Positions 40,570 through 51,300 of a stretch of 64,000 nucleotides of DNA are shown in pieces; within the stretch, counting starts at the first letter, position 1, and each line of letters begins with the position of its first letter. Below the pieces are notes generated by a model, which had not been told where the DNA came from, searched no databases, and worked only from the letters and a program-made list of their open reading frames with translations. The position numbers and the translations under genes were made by a program. The DNA is from Phoenix dactylifera (taxonomy: Eukaryota; Streptophyta; Magnoliopsida; Arecales; Arecaceae). Location of the stretch: NCBI RefSeq assembly GCF_009389715.1, contig NC_052403.1, positions 13,410,797 through 13,474,796 of the forward strand, read 5' to 3'.

Positions 40570-42034
40570 ATAATTCAAGGCCCTTTAGACTATTTTGAAA
40601 ATTTTCAGTAGCAAGCACTAATGTAACAGAAGCTGATGAAAGAGACCAGCTCATCTTGGAATAGGCCTTGATGAATCAAGGCATGTTCAAGAAGTCAAAA
40701 TCAAGTCAAGTTGGCTAGTTTATATATGGTGGCTGATATTTCACTACTTTTGGTTTGAAATATGCCTTGTAGAGGGCATATACAACAACTAGACATCAGA
40801 TCTCGTAATGCTATACTTGCTGATTTTTTTTTCTTCCTGAATATGTCCGGGTGGTATAGGACATTCTTCACCAGTTAAAGATGGATGCAGGTTCCGTAGG
40901 TAATTGTGGATTTAAATAATTTACCATGAGGCATTTTATGTCAACAAGGTGTCTTTTAAGAGTCTTAAGGAAAGTATAGAGTCTTCTTAAGTTGCATGTT
41001 TACCAAGAGAAGGCCATAAGCAAATTTTAGGTCATAAATATTCAACAGAATCATGGCAAATTCTACCATCTTCTTCTTCTCTTAGTATTCCTCATCTTTC
41101 ACACAACATGCTATCCCCATTACCCTATTGCTGCAAGAAAAAAAGAGGCGGCAAAAGGATGCAGGACCCTAGGTCCATCCTACTTTGGTTAGACAATCCT
41201 TGTGTAGAAAACCACATCAATAGAAACCTGTTATCACTCCAATTACCATTCCCATCTATTTTCTCATTGAATTGTATCTATGAAGGAGGGGCCACTGCTT
41301 CAACTCTTTGCAATGGTGCCGGTTACTATCCCCAGTTTGCCCCTCCCAGGACCCCGGATTGCCGGAATCATAACAGGGTAATGGCCCTTTATTGTATCTA
41401 CAAAGGGAGGAGGAATTGGCTGTGAACATATAGCAGCATATATGTAATTCTAGTGCTACAATGAACCACAAACTTACCTCCCCAACACCGACGCGAAACG
41501 TAAGCGGCTGGCCACGGTCATAGCTGCTGTCGAACACCTTCCCATTCTCCAATCTCCCCACATAATTCGCCTTTGAAACAATCAAGAGTATGATTAAAAG
41601 ATTAAAATCGACACTTTGCATGAAATTTTTCCACAATTTGGTTTTTAGAGGAAGAAGAGATACCTTGATGAGCTGGCCCTTGGTGGCCTCGGCGCCGGTG
41701 CCGACGACGCGGTCGCAGAAGGCGAGGCCGGAGGGGGCGACGGTGAGCGAGCACGGGGAGAGCCGGGAGGAGCGGCGGCGGCGGCGATTGCGGCAGGAGC
41801 AAGGAGGAGGGAGGTGGGATCAAGAATTAGTCGGGAGAGGAGGAAGCCGGCGCCGGCGAGGGCGGCGGAGGTCTCTCGTCGGCGGACGACGTGGAGGGAG
41901 CGGTTGGGATTGGTGGTGGGCGGAAATGAGGTTGAAGAGCTAGTGATGGAGAGGGAGTGGGGGCGTTTGGTGGTGGTGTTGGAACGGAGGAGTAGAAGGG
42001 CTGAAGGGGAGGAGGAGGAGGTGGAGGCGATCAT
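37619..42034 (-). CDS. FKBP13: FKBP13-type peptidyl-prolyl isomerase, thylakoid lumen (frame break in exon 1)
   Basis: Five exons on the minus strand: 41664-42034, 41478-41570, 39772-39832, 39617-39685, 37619-37683; about 219 residues if the frame is repaired, close to known FKBP13. The N-terminus is a Ser/Thr-rich plastid transit peptide followed by a twin-Arg (RRRE), a hydrophobic segment and an AAAAAP stretch: a bipartite, Tat-type lumen-targeting signal. The mature part shows SLTVAPSGLAFCD, ANYVGRLENGKVFDSSYDRG, PLTFRVGVGEVIKGWDQGIL, IPPMLAGGKRTLKLPPE, YGMRGAGCKGGSCIIPP and LLFDVEFIGKA. Four cysteines are spaced as the two redox disulfides known in Arabidopsis FKBP13 (12 apart, and 5 apart in GAGCKGGSC). 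One C is missing in a C-run at 41755-41758, which puts the targeting part and the FKBP domain in different frames; a homopolymer base-calling error is likely. All splice sites are intact. Confidence 0.88.
38591..38645. repeat. (TC)n(AC)n microsatellite
   Basis: About 14 TC units followed by about 13 AC units, in the last intron of the FKBP13 gene. Confidence 0.97.
39833..41477 (-). other. FKBP13 intron 2
   Basis: 1.6-kb intron between the exon ending in GVGE and the exon starting VIKGW. Besides the microsatellites it holds a GC-richer block at about 41270-41430, bounded by two similar ttgtatcta(t/c)(g/a)aaggaggagg-like words, possibly a small insertion. No exon is seen in it. Confidence 0.5.
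40380..40566. repeat. (GT)n and (AG)n microsatellites
   Basis: An interrupted GT-rich tract at about 40388-40420 and a pure (AG)19 tract at about 40527-40564, in the second FKBP13 intron. Confidence 0.95.
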
Positions 42035-42289
42035 GGCTCCAAGCTCCGACCAAATTATGTACTGGGGACTGGATAAGCCACTCCCGGTCATCGGCGCTAT
42101 AACGGCTATCCAGGACCAGAAACAGTTCAAAATGGGCCGGCTTGGACCATTCGCAATCTGGGCCAGCAATGAACCCAGTAACTGGCCCGCTTTATCTTTT
42201 GTTGTTGTTAAAGCCTTAAAGGATGGATGAAAGCCTGCTGAACTTGGGTGAGGGCAGAATTCTAATCCAAGTTATTATTGGTATTAATA

Positions 42290-43143
42290 GGGTAGTTCTA
42301 TATACACCCCCCCTGTTGCTCAGGACACCCCCCAAAAACCAAAAAAAAAATACCCAAACTAACCTTTAGTGTAATTACCATATTGCCCTTGAAATTTTCT
42401 CATACACCCCCCTTCCTCCTCCTCCGTTTCGTTTTGAAAAGAAAAAAAAAAAACACCCCTCAAACCCCCCTTAAACCCCTCCTCCCCCGTTCCCCCTTCT
42501 CCCTCTCGTCGCCGGCATTCTCCCGATCTCCGACCACCTCGCCGGCTTCTTCCGGAACCACCTCGCCGGCTTCTCCCGAAATTTTTTTTTTTCACGGTTC
42601 GTGCTCCGTTCGGCACTGGATCGCCGAACAAAAGGCTTCTGTTCGGCTGAACAGTGCCGAACAGAAGCCTTCTGTTCGGCAACCCTCAACCGAACAGATC
42701 TGTTCGGCTGCACAGTGCCGAACAAAAGGCTTCTGTCCGGCACTGTTCAGCCGAACAGAAGCCTTTTGTTCGGCGATCCAGTGCCGAACGGAGCACGAAC
42801 CGTGAAAAAAAAAAATTTCGGGAGAAGCCGGCGAGGTGGTTCCGGGAGAAGCCGGCGAGGTGGTCGGAGATCGGGAGAATGCCGGCGACGAGAGGGAGAA
42901 GGGGGAACGGGGGGGTTTTGGGCGTTGGCGAGGTGTTTTGGATGGGAAGAGCGGGGTGGGGGGGGGGTTTGGGGGGTGTAGAGAGCAATTTAGGTGAGGG
43001 GGTGGGGAGGGTGGGGGGTAATTTAGGAATTTTTAATTTTTTAGGGGTGTCCTTAGCAAATGGGGGGTGTAGAGAGTATTTAATTTTTTTTTAATTTTTG
43101 GGGGGTGTCCTGAGCAATAGGGGGGGTGTATATAGAACCACCC
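42290..43143. mobile_element. Fold-back Mutator-like MITE in the FKBP13 upstream region
   Basis: 854 bp with long terminal inverted repeats: the left end gggtagttctatatacaccc and right end (minus strand) gggtggttctatatacaccc continue in parallel past gctcaggacaccccccaaaaa. A perfect 9-bp target duplication gtattaata flanks it (42281-42289, 43144-43152); 9-bp duplications are the hallmark of Mutator-like transposons. Inside, a second long inverted repeat (about 42480-42690 against 42705-42920, e.g. ttcacggttcgtgctccg / cggagcacgaaccgtgaa) is packed with ttcggc/gccgaa words. Nearly the whole element can fold on itself. No transposase. It lies 255 bp upstream of the FKBP13 ATG. Confidence 0.92.
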
Positions 43144-43152
43144 GTATTAATA

Positions 43153-44660
43153 GCTTCTGACTTTATCAATTGAACCCACGGATGCCCTCAACTAGCTCCA
43201 ATATTATCAATTGGAGTTTTTAAAGAAGACAGATAAAAAAGTAGCTTTTTCATAAATTGAAACTCAATCCACTTGGCCCAGCAGGCATCAGGATGGATTG
43301 ATACCAGTTATAGGTCTATGCACAATAATTCGGTTAAACAAAGGATAACCAAGGATAAATGGTTGCTTAGGTGATCCCTCTCTTTATCTCCTCCATATAT
43401 TTAAAATGACCAAAATGATCCTTTTTTTAGGCAAAAAGAACTAAAATTAGAAAGCCACATTAGTCTTTTAGTCCAAAAATAATCACTAAAAATGTTAGTT
43501 CTATTAATTATATTAGTTATACATAGGGGTTTATATAGGTCAGGTTGGCTTGAGTTACGGTCACTAGGAAACTATTTAATTTCAGTTAGTTCTCTATCCC
43601 AATTAATATTAAAAATCAAACTAAACTAACCAAAATAAGATCAGGCTAGTTTGGATTGCTTCTCGAGTCCTAGAAATTTAACTAAGTTTTATTGTAACAA
43701 ATTGCTGGTTCTATTTAAGAAGATATTAATATTTAGTCAAATCAAATCAAGTTTTTCAAACGAGAGTAGAAATCAATTCAAAAAATAATTTATTCAATGG
43801 AAAAAAATGATCCCATGTTGTCTTCTCTTACTCTAGAATTAGTTATACTCATTAAGGATAGCTATAACATATTCATACTATGATTTGCAATGAGAAGATA
43901 TTAGCACCAAGAAGTCATTTGGTTCTCGAAAATTTTTTTTCTCACTAGAATATTTTTTTGGGAAGCCCATGCCTAGATATATCATGCTTAAAAAAGTAGT
44001 TTTTGCATGTTTGATTGATCATGAAAACATGACATATTTCAGAGTAACTTATAATTAGTTGAGCATCCATTTTTCTGAAAAAATTATATCAAATACTTGT
44101 TATACCCTTAATAATAAAAAAAAATCTTATCCTACTCTATCTAAATGCTTAATAGTATTTTTTTAAAAAAATATTTTAATTTTTAGTGGATGAAATTTAA
44201 TTTTTGTTATATTCTATATAAACTTTTTTATAAAATATAAAAATTTTATTCTCATAAAAAGTTTTTTAAAAAATAATAAAAAATAGGTATCTCTCTCTCT
44301 CTTTTTTTTTTTTTTTCTCTTGGTCCCATTTTCTTCAATCCTTTTCACCAAAACGGAGTTCGCGGACCAACACCATGATTGCCTTTCCGAGAGGTGACCT
44401 ACTCCCAATGTCGACTCTTGGTGGAAATCTATCGTTGGTCCCAAACCAATATTAATTTACCGAAACCCCGGAGGCAATCATTCCTTCTGTTACGGCGGAA
44501 ACGAGGATCGAGAGTCTAAGTTTTAGACCCCAGATTTCACGTCAGGCTGCTGCCGCTGTCAACTCGTATGAAACAACCTTCCACGCCACGGCTGGGGAAG
44601 CAATTTAGGTTCGGAATGGAACCCTTTGGATATGTCCTACGTTGGCATGCATTACGTGTT
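43153..44660. other. AT-rich intergenic spacer
   Basis: No gene seen. A ctctctc-T15 pyrimidine tract lies at 44288-44318, and 44319-44560 is richer in GC (gcggaccaacacc, aaaccccggaggc) but shows no coding or repeat structure that I can name. Confidence 0.45.
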
Positions 44661-44678
44661 GCCAAAGAGTATACATAT

Positions 44679-44970
44679 CACCACGCAGATGGTAGCACGG
44701 TTGGAACGGAACTAAGATTTTACCGAAGTGGCTCTGGTTTAAAATATGCAGGCGTCAATTAAATGCGGAGACCGAATACCCCTATCTGGTTTGCCCGGTG
44801 GAGTTGCCATCTAATCTGCTGGTATTTAGATGGTACTGTGGAAAAGGTACGAGTAAAACTAATTTATCCATATCAAACATTCTCCAACAGAAAGAGAGCT
44901 CAGTGTGGATTGCTACGTGGGTGAGGTCCTCCTCACCCCCCTCTTTCCTCTCCGGCAAAGCAAAAAAAAA
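44679..44970 (+). mobile_element. tRNA-derived SINE, copy 2
   Basis: Diverged, shorter relative of the SINE at 3874. Shared blocks in the same order: agatggtagcacgg...ggaac (box A region), gtggctctggtttaaaatatgcaggcgtcaattaaatg (decayed box B region), ggaaaaggtacgagtaaaac, atcaaacattctcc and the C/T-rich cctcctcacccccctc end, then an A-rich tail. Imperfect target duplication caaagagtatacatat (44663-44678) versus caaagagagaatacgtat (44971-44988). Box B has lost its GGTTCGA core, so this copy should be transcriptionally dead. Confidence 0.75.
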
Positions 44971-44988
44971 CAAAGAGAGAATACGTAT

Positions 44989-47900
44989 CTGCAAAATAAA
45001 CCATATTTATGTTGACGTATTAATGATTAATTTGATGGAAGTATTCTGTTTTGCAGATGATGCATGGCATCATTGACATTCAACTCCCAGCCAAAACAAC
45101 ACGGTGGGAAACAAAAATAAAAATCTTTCTCGGCACAAGGATTATAATCTTGGACTCTATAATGAGATTAATTTAAGCTTTGGTGAGCTTGTCTCAGACT
45201 TCAAGCGCCAATTTTCACTGCCAATTTACATTAGTAATGCCTAGAAAACTTTGATTCATCTTGTGCTTATGTGTGCTTGTTAAGTGCACATCCAAGGTTC
45301 CTTGGAATTAGAATGGTCATATTCTAGAATTGAAATCGAAATGTTTTTACGTAAAATTTTGGAACATCAATTAAACACAAGGTATTACCATGTGGCACAG
45401 AGAACTTCTTGTATGCATGAAATGGGTGATATACCGCGCTACTTGGTGATTTACTATTGCAGCCTTGTGGGTGATTTAATTGGATAAAATTGATAACAAA
45501 TAAACTAGGAGATGATGAAAAGTTCTTAGTGGACTCATCTAATATTCCTGTTGAGACAATTTAATGTTCTTCAAGATGAAATAGAAGCAGAATTGTGTCC
45601 ATGGGATGGTCCATCGGCATGGCTAGTGTGAAGATCTGTGCGGGCATGTATTTAGTTTTACATTGGTTATTCGCTCGTAGATTTTGGATACTTATATATG
45701 TTCAAGAAACTCAAATAATATATTTCGACTAGTCTTTTGAGATAAGGTCTTGAGTTGTTACAGCTGGAGAACCAGTACTTTGTTCAACTAAGAAGAACAG
45801 TCCTCACCTTTTGACCACTGATGGCAAGGATCGGGGGTGTCTTTAAGAGGAGTTCAAGCAAGCACATCTTTGATCTTAAGGAAGTTTTGGAAGTTGAAGT
45901 AGGTCATGCACCTAGTCTCTAAGCTCAAATAAACATTCAGTACCTTGGCCAACCATTCCACGTTGGTCATCATTATGGTTCCAGTGTCCCTCTTTCCCTT
46001 CACATTCATACAAGGGAGTGAGAAAAAGCCAAGTTTGCTGCCCCAAGTTAGGAATACCAAACTTGCTTCACTTTGTGGGGTCCCCAAACCACCAAGTACA
46101 GTAGTGGTATAGCTGCTAGGGCCCTCATTTAGCTATATGTCTTGACTGGCTAAATGTTTGGTCTGGGTTACTGGCTTTTGTTGATTTGTTGTGGCTGCTG
46201 AGATGCAGACTTGGTGTGGGTCATCTCCTATTTAAAAGAGTTTTGAGGAAGAGTCAAACAAGACTGCTGGTTTTCAGATTGTTATCCTGACTTCTATTTA
46301 GTGTGCTTTAAATACAAATCTTTACATAACTTTGGAAAATATGAGATAGCATAGACTTATGAGGTTCAGTTGGCTGGCTGACGTTTCTAAATGAATCTAC
46401 ATGGTGATGGTTGGTTCACCCACCCACTAATTTGTCAGTGTCTTGTAGAAGAGAAAGTAAAGCCTAGTGTGAGTAAATGGAGTAGTCAGTGCTGCCCCAG
46501 CATACTGATGTCAAGGTGTATAACTAAGAAAACAGAATAAGGTGATGAACAAGAACCTAATTTGCCCTTACAAAGATTAATTCAAGTAGAAAACTTATCA
46601 AATATTAACTAGTATCTGGTGTTGCAGCACTATGTGCAGTAAAGACTTGATCTCATTTTCTCTTGAAGTGCTGCAAATGTTGAACAGGATGAATCATTCA
46701 TGCCATTGTAGCTGCTTATTGAATTCTAGCACTACCCGAGCATAATCTAGAGATCTAACAATTTCTTTATTCATTTGGCATAGCATGTAAGGGCGCGCTT
46801 GGTTTATGACTGGAATCGAAATCAGAGTAGATTGGAATGAGAACCGAAATGGCCATATTCTACGACGTATTTGGTTCGTGGGCGGAATCGGAATCAGAAT
46901 TGAAATGAAGTTTAAATACTGAGAGAGTAAAAATTGGGTTTCAAAATATGCCCTAAAAGTTTCTAACTCTTGTTACATTCCTATAACTTGGGTTATAGAG
47001 GATCGAGAGCCCTTGTCATTCCTCATATAGATGGAAATTGCTAAACCATGTCTTTCATCATTTCATATCCCCAACCACATAACAACGGATTAAGGAACAA
47101 CCTTAGATGAGGAAAGCTAAATCAAACTTGTCAAAGAGATACTGTATCAAGTTGAGTTCACACTGATAATAAACTTGTGTAATCGCTCAATGGTTGTAAC
47201 CACCATGAGCCTTGAACATGGAAATGTGATCAATTCTGCTGGTCTTAAACCTGGACAAATTTAGGAGACAAAAGGACCTGATGGATGGATGTATTTATCA
47301 TATTTCTAGACAATGGGTTGTCTCATTTTTATACATTGATAAATACACAGCTATATTTGGTTAATATACATTTGTAGATTGTTCCCCTCCAAATACGTCA
47401 CGAAAATCAAACCCTACTTAGATTTTGTGTGATATACGTAGTTACAAAAATCTATACAACTATATTAAAGAGGAGTCCAGTTATGCCCCGAGGAGCATGA
47501 TGTATGTCCTCTATTTTGATATACATTATTTGTAAGTTCCCTTGCTGTTTATTGTATATGTTTATAATTTTGTATATAGTTTTTGGAAATTTTTATTGTG
47601 TTTCCTTCTAGCTCTATCATGTGAGTTTGCTAATATAAACCATTATCCAAAAAAAAAAGCAACAGATAATCATAATTTTTAATAATTTATTTTTATATGA
47701 AGTAATCCTAACTCTATCTTTTTTTAGTATCAAAAAATATAAAAAAATAAGAAAAACAAACTATTTTATGGTACGCAATAGCATACCAAATCATACAGTA
47801 TAAAATAAACATATTATACTGTATTAGTTCAGTATAAATATACGGTATAAGAGACATACCAATATTCGGCGTCTATACCCTATATACCAATATAGGGACA

Positions 47901-48257
47901 AGAGTGGTACTAGAGTTTGGTATCTTGCTCCATCTCTAATTAAGGAAGATATGCAAGTCTATCAAACTCTTCAACCTTTGTGGGGCCTACAAGGGCTCGC
48001 CCAGCCCATTCCAAAACCTTTGACGCTCCATCATGCCCTTTTAAGAGCCTCTCCAGTGTTTGCTCGCATTGCTGCTCTCCTTTGCTTCTTCCCTTTGAGA
48101 ATAACCGCCGTCCAAGAAATCCCCTCCTAATTTTGACAAGAACCGTTTCCTTCTTTTCTTTCTACTCCTAATAAGACCAAATAAAACTCCAACTTTTATT
48201 CCTTGACCTCTGCTTTCTTTCTTTGAAAAACAGAGCACCAGCCATAGTTTCCTCATA
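44989..48257. other. Intergenic, between SINE copy 2 and the RLCK gene
   Basis: No supported gene. 46792-46915 carries gcgcgcttggtttatgactggaatcg and a second tttggttcgtgggcggaatcggaatc, words typical of small plant MITEs with TTTGGTT ends, but no clear borders. 47720-47940 is a decayed GGTACC-type repeat. A short frame at 45854-46087 (minus) has no known motif. Confidence 0.4.
47720..47940. repeat. Decayed GGTA-repeat, AT-shifted
   Basis: Dense ggtac/cggtat/ataccaa words (tatggtacgcaatagcatacc, ggtataagagacatacc, gtggtactagagtttggtatc) resemble the 36190 and 50395 copies. Assignment to one family is by eye. Confidence 0.4.
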
Positions 48258-48305
48258 ATGAAGTTTGAATTGTTCAACGAAACAGGGGAGGGAAGGAAAC
48301 TTTAA
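48258..48305 (+). promoter_or_regulatory. Candidate upstream ORF of the RLCK gene
   Basis: ATG at 48258 opens a 15-codon frame (MKFELFNETGEGRKL) that stops at 48303-48305, 7 bases before the kinase ATG at 48313 and in another frame. If it lies in the transcribed leader it could reduce initiation at the main ATG. The transcription start is unknown. Confidence 0.35.
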
Positions 48306-48312
48306 AAAGCCA

Positions 48313-51300
48313 ATGACTTCCAAGGAAGGTAAGCTTTCAATTGATACTAATGGTTAACTCTCTATCACTGTGACGAATCTTGGTAAATAGAGAGAAACTA
48401 TTAACTTGATCAACTAATGAAGCTAAAGGATTATTTGTTTCAATCTCCAGAGCTTCATCCCGAGGACAACCCGAAGGATTCGCCGAATTCTAAAGAAGGT
48501 AAGCTTGATATGATGCTAGTCTTCAGGGGTTAGTATTGTGTTTTTCCATGCCTTTTTTTATTTCTTTCAAACAATTAAATCTTCTGTTAAGGAAACACGA
48601 CATTAAAAGATGATCCATAAAACATGTAAGAAAAATGGAAAAAGATGATACATGAGAGAATTCGCTTTTAGATCAGATATAGTTGATCATAATCAAACCC
48701 TCTCCTTTCCATTACTTAGTAGAAGGGGAGTTGTTGTTCTTTAGTTCTTGTTTTCTGAGGGAGAGGGGGAGTTCTTTCTTTATTCTTTTTTTCCTCCCAA
48801 AAAAGGACTTCCTTCAGATATTTGAGCCATCTAACTATAATTAGTAGGAGAAAGGAAAAAGGGATATAAACAGACATAAATTAAAAAATAATGGAATAAT
48901 AAAGAAGAACCAATCAAAGAATTTTTGGTCCCTATTGCTTCTCTTTTGAGAACTTTGATATTACCTTATAATTTTGTAGGCTCAGAGGAAACATAGTGAG
49001 TGATTCTATAATTCTTTCACACTATTCAATATTCCATGGGAAAGTCTTGTAAACAAAGGAAACAAGAAACAAAATTTAGTCTAGTGCAGAAAAGAGTCAA
49101 GAAAAGATCAGATTTTTATTAGTTTCTACCCCTTGTTTAAAAACAATTTGCAATCATTTTTTTTCCATCAATCAGAAATAGGGGAAAACAGAAAAAGCTC
49201 AGAAGCAAAGCCTGATGATAATATCAGCAATAGCTCTGATCAGAACTCCCCTCGTGGTGTGCTAGAGATCCCAATATCTAGTGCAGATTCTGATGTCGGC
49301 AGCAGCAGCAGCATCAGCAGGGATACTTTGTCGGGGGACCGATCAATTGCTCCAGATGGAACAGTGTTGGAGTCCCACAGCTTGCAGTGGAGGACTTTGA
49401 TTGGTGGCTTGATTCTGAGAAAGAAGAGGTGCATGATGAGGCTATCAACATTTCCTCCGGTGACGGCAGGCTTGGGCTTGCAGGGGACTCAGAGTAAGAA
49501 GGATAGGATGGAGAGTGGGGAACTCACAGCAGAGATTAGAAGGGGAAGGCCCTCTTGGAGGAGCTTTGACTACCAGGAGCTTGCAGCTGCTACTGATAAC
49601 TTCAACCCAGGTAAGATTTCATCATCCTGTGATAATAGAGAGAGAGGGGGAGCTTAAATAACTAGCTTATATTTATATGCAAAAGGTTTGTTTAGGATAA
49701 GGTGGGAAAAAAATTGAGGCCCTAATCCTCCTACTTTCATATGTAAAGAGAGCATAAATATCTCAGTTTCTTCATTCCACTCTTCATTGCTTTTTTTTGA
49801 GAGGAATTATATGTGTGGAAAAAAGAAGAAGAGATTTTTTGCCATCTAAAGGGATACACTCTGACAAAACCATTTTTCCTGAGAATTCATAGACATCATC
49901 CTTTATCTTGTTTTAAAATAAAAATAAAAGATCTAGAATTCATGCAATTTTCTATTATTATTAAGGTATTTATTATCATAAGTGATTTGACATACATCTC
50001 CATGCCCATGTGAACAGTGTCCACAAATTGGTTTTTATTTTTATTTTTTTCCAACCATGCAATGGAGCTAACACACATTTGCATGGTACTTGAGCTATTG
50101 ATAGTTGTAGAACTAATAGAATTGTCAAACAAAGGTTTGTTTGGAGCTGCTTTCCAATTCCAAATATCTTCCTTTCTGAAGAGCTTTCATTCTCCTTTTG
50201 CTCTATTCTCATTGTCTTGTAAAGGTGGGTTTCGTCTTTTGTATTGTTCAGGGCATATTGATGAACCCTATTCAATTGGTCATGGGTCATGGCTAAGCAT
50301 CAAAATTGACTTTTTCTTTTGAAATATCTTCCTACTTGGAATGACACTGCTTAGCCTCTGAGCCTTTGCATCCCCTTCTTTCCCAGCTTGGAAGGGCCTA
50401 TGCAAGGTATGTCATACCAGCCCGAACCGGGTAGTACGGTACATACTATATAATACTAGTTCGGTATCGGTATTCGGTATGGATGGCGTATCGACACTCG
50501 GTATAGTAAAAAAAATTGTACCGTACCGTACTGACACTGTACTAGTATGGTACCAATATGGAGTCCGGTACCGAGACAGCGAACCTTGGGCCTATGTTTG
50601 TATCTTAACCTGCACCCTTAGTGCTCTCACCTTTCCTATTTAAAATGAAAATATTATATGGAGCATGGATCTTTATGAAGCACTCATAAAACTAATGTAA
50701 GATTGCCATATGGACTTTTATGATCCCAAATGATTTTGACCAAGATTTCAACATAAGTTTAATTAGGGCAATTGCTATGATGCACACATGCTGGCCAGTT
50801 CCATCTTATTCATGATACATTATCTTCTTTTTCTCTTAATTCTATTGTTTTCAATTTTATATTTTAGGTAGGACCATGCAAAATGGTACATGTTGCTAGC
50901 TACTAAAATTCTAGGCAATTTCCTAAACTTACGCATAACTGCATGTGAGTGAACCAGCTTAAAGCTACTCATCTGTTCTTGTAGAATATTAGGATGGCCC
51001 CATCATTCACTCATATTTAAGGAGACAAATGGATGCTTCCAGAAAGTACAATTTAGTCACTTTTTCCCCTAGTGTTTTAGTACCATTGTAATCAGTAGAG
51101 CTTCAATCTCCAAGGCCTCATCCTCCCTTCAGGTATTACTTAAGAAGATTAACTTCCCCCTTATATAAGATATGCTCCAAACCTCTTCTCGCAATTAATG
51201 AAACTAGTATTGAACTACTTTTTGTTCTATGTTCCATGCTCAGATAAATTGATTGGGAAAGGTGGACATGCAGAGGTGTATAAAGGATGCCTTGCTGATG

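Noticed and set aside
41590-42230. Plus-strand frames opposite FKBP13 exon 1
   Set aside because: Arg/Gly/Glu-rich shadow of the Ala/Pro/Ser-rich transit peptide on the minus strand.
42359-43094. Several 90-146 codon frames on both strands (SVRHCSAEQK-type repeats)
   Set aside because: They translate the inverted repeats of the fold-back MITE; same peptide-like words appear on both strands.
45854-46087. 77-codon minus-strand frame as a small gene
   Set aside because: No signal peptide, domain, or splice signals that connect it to other exons.
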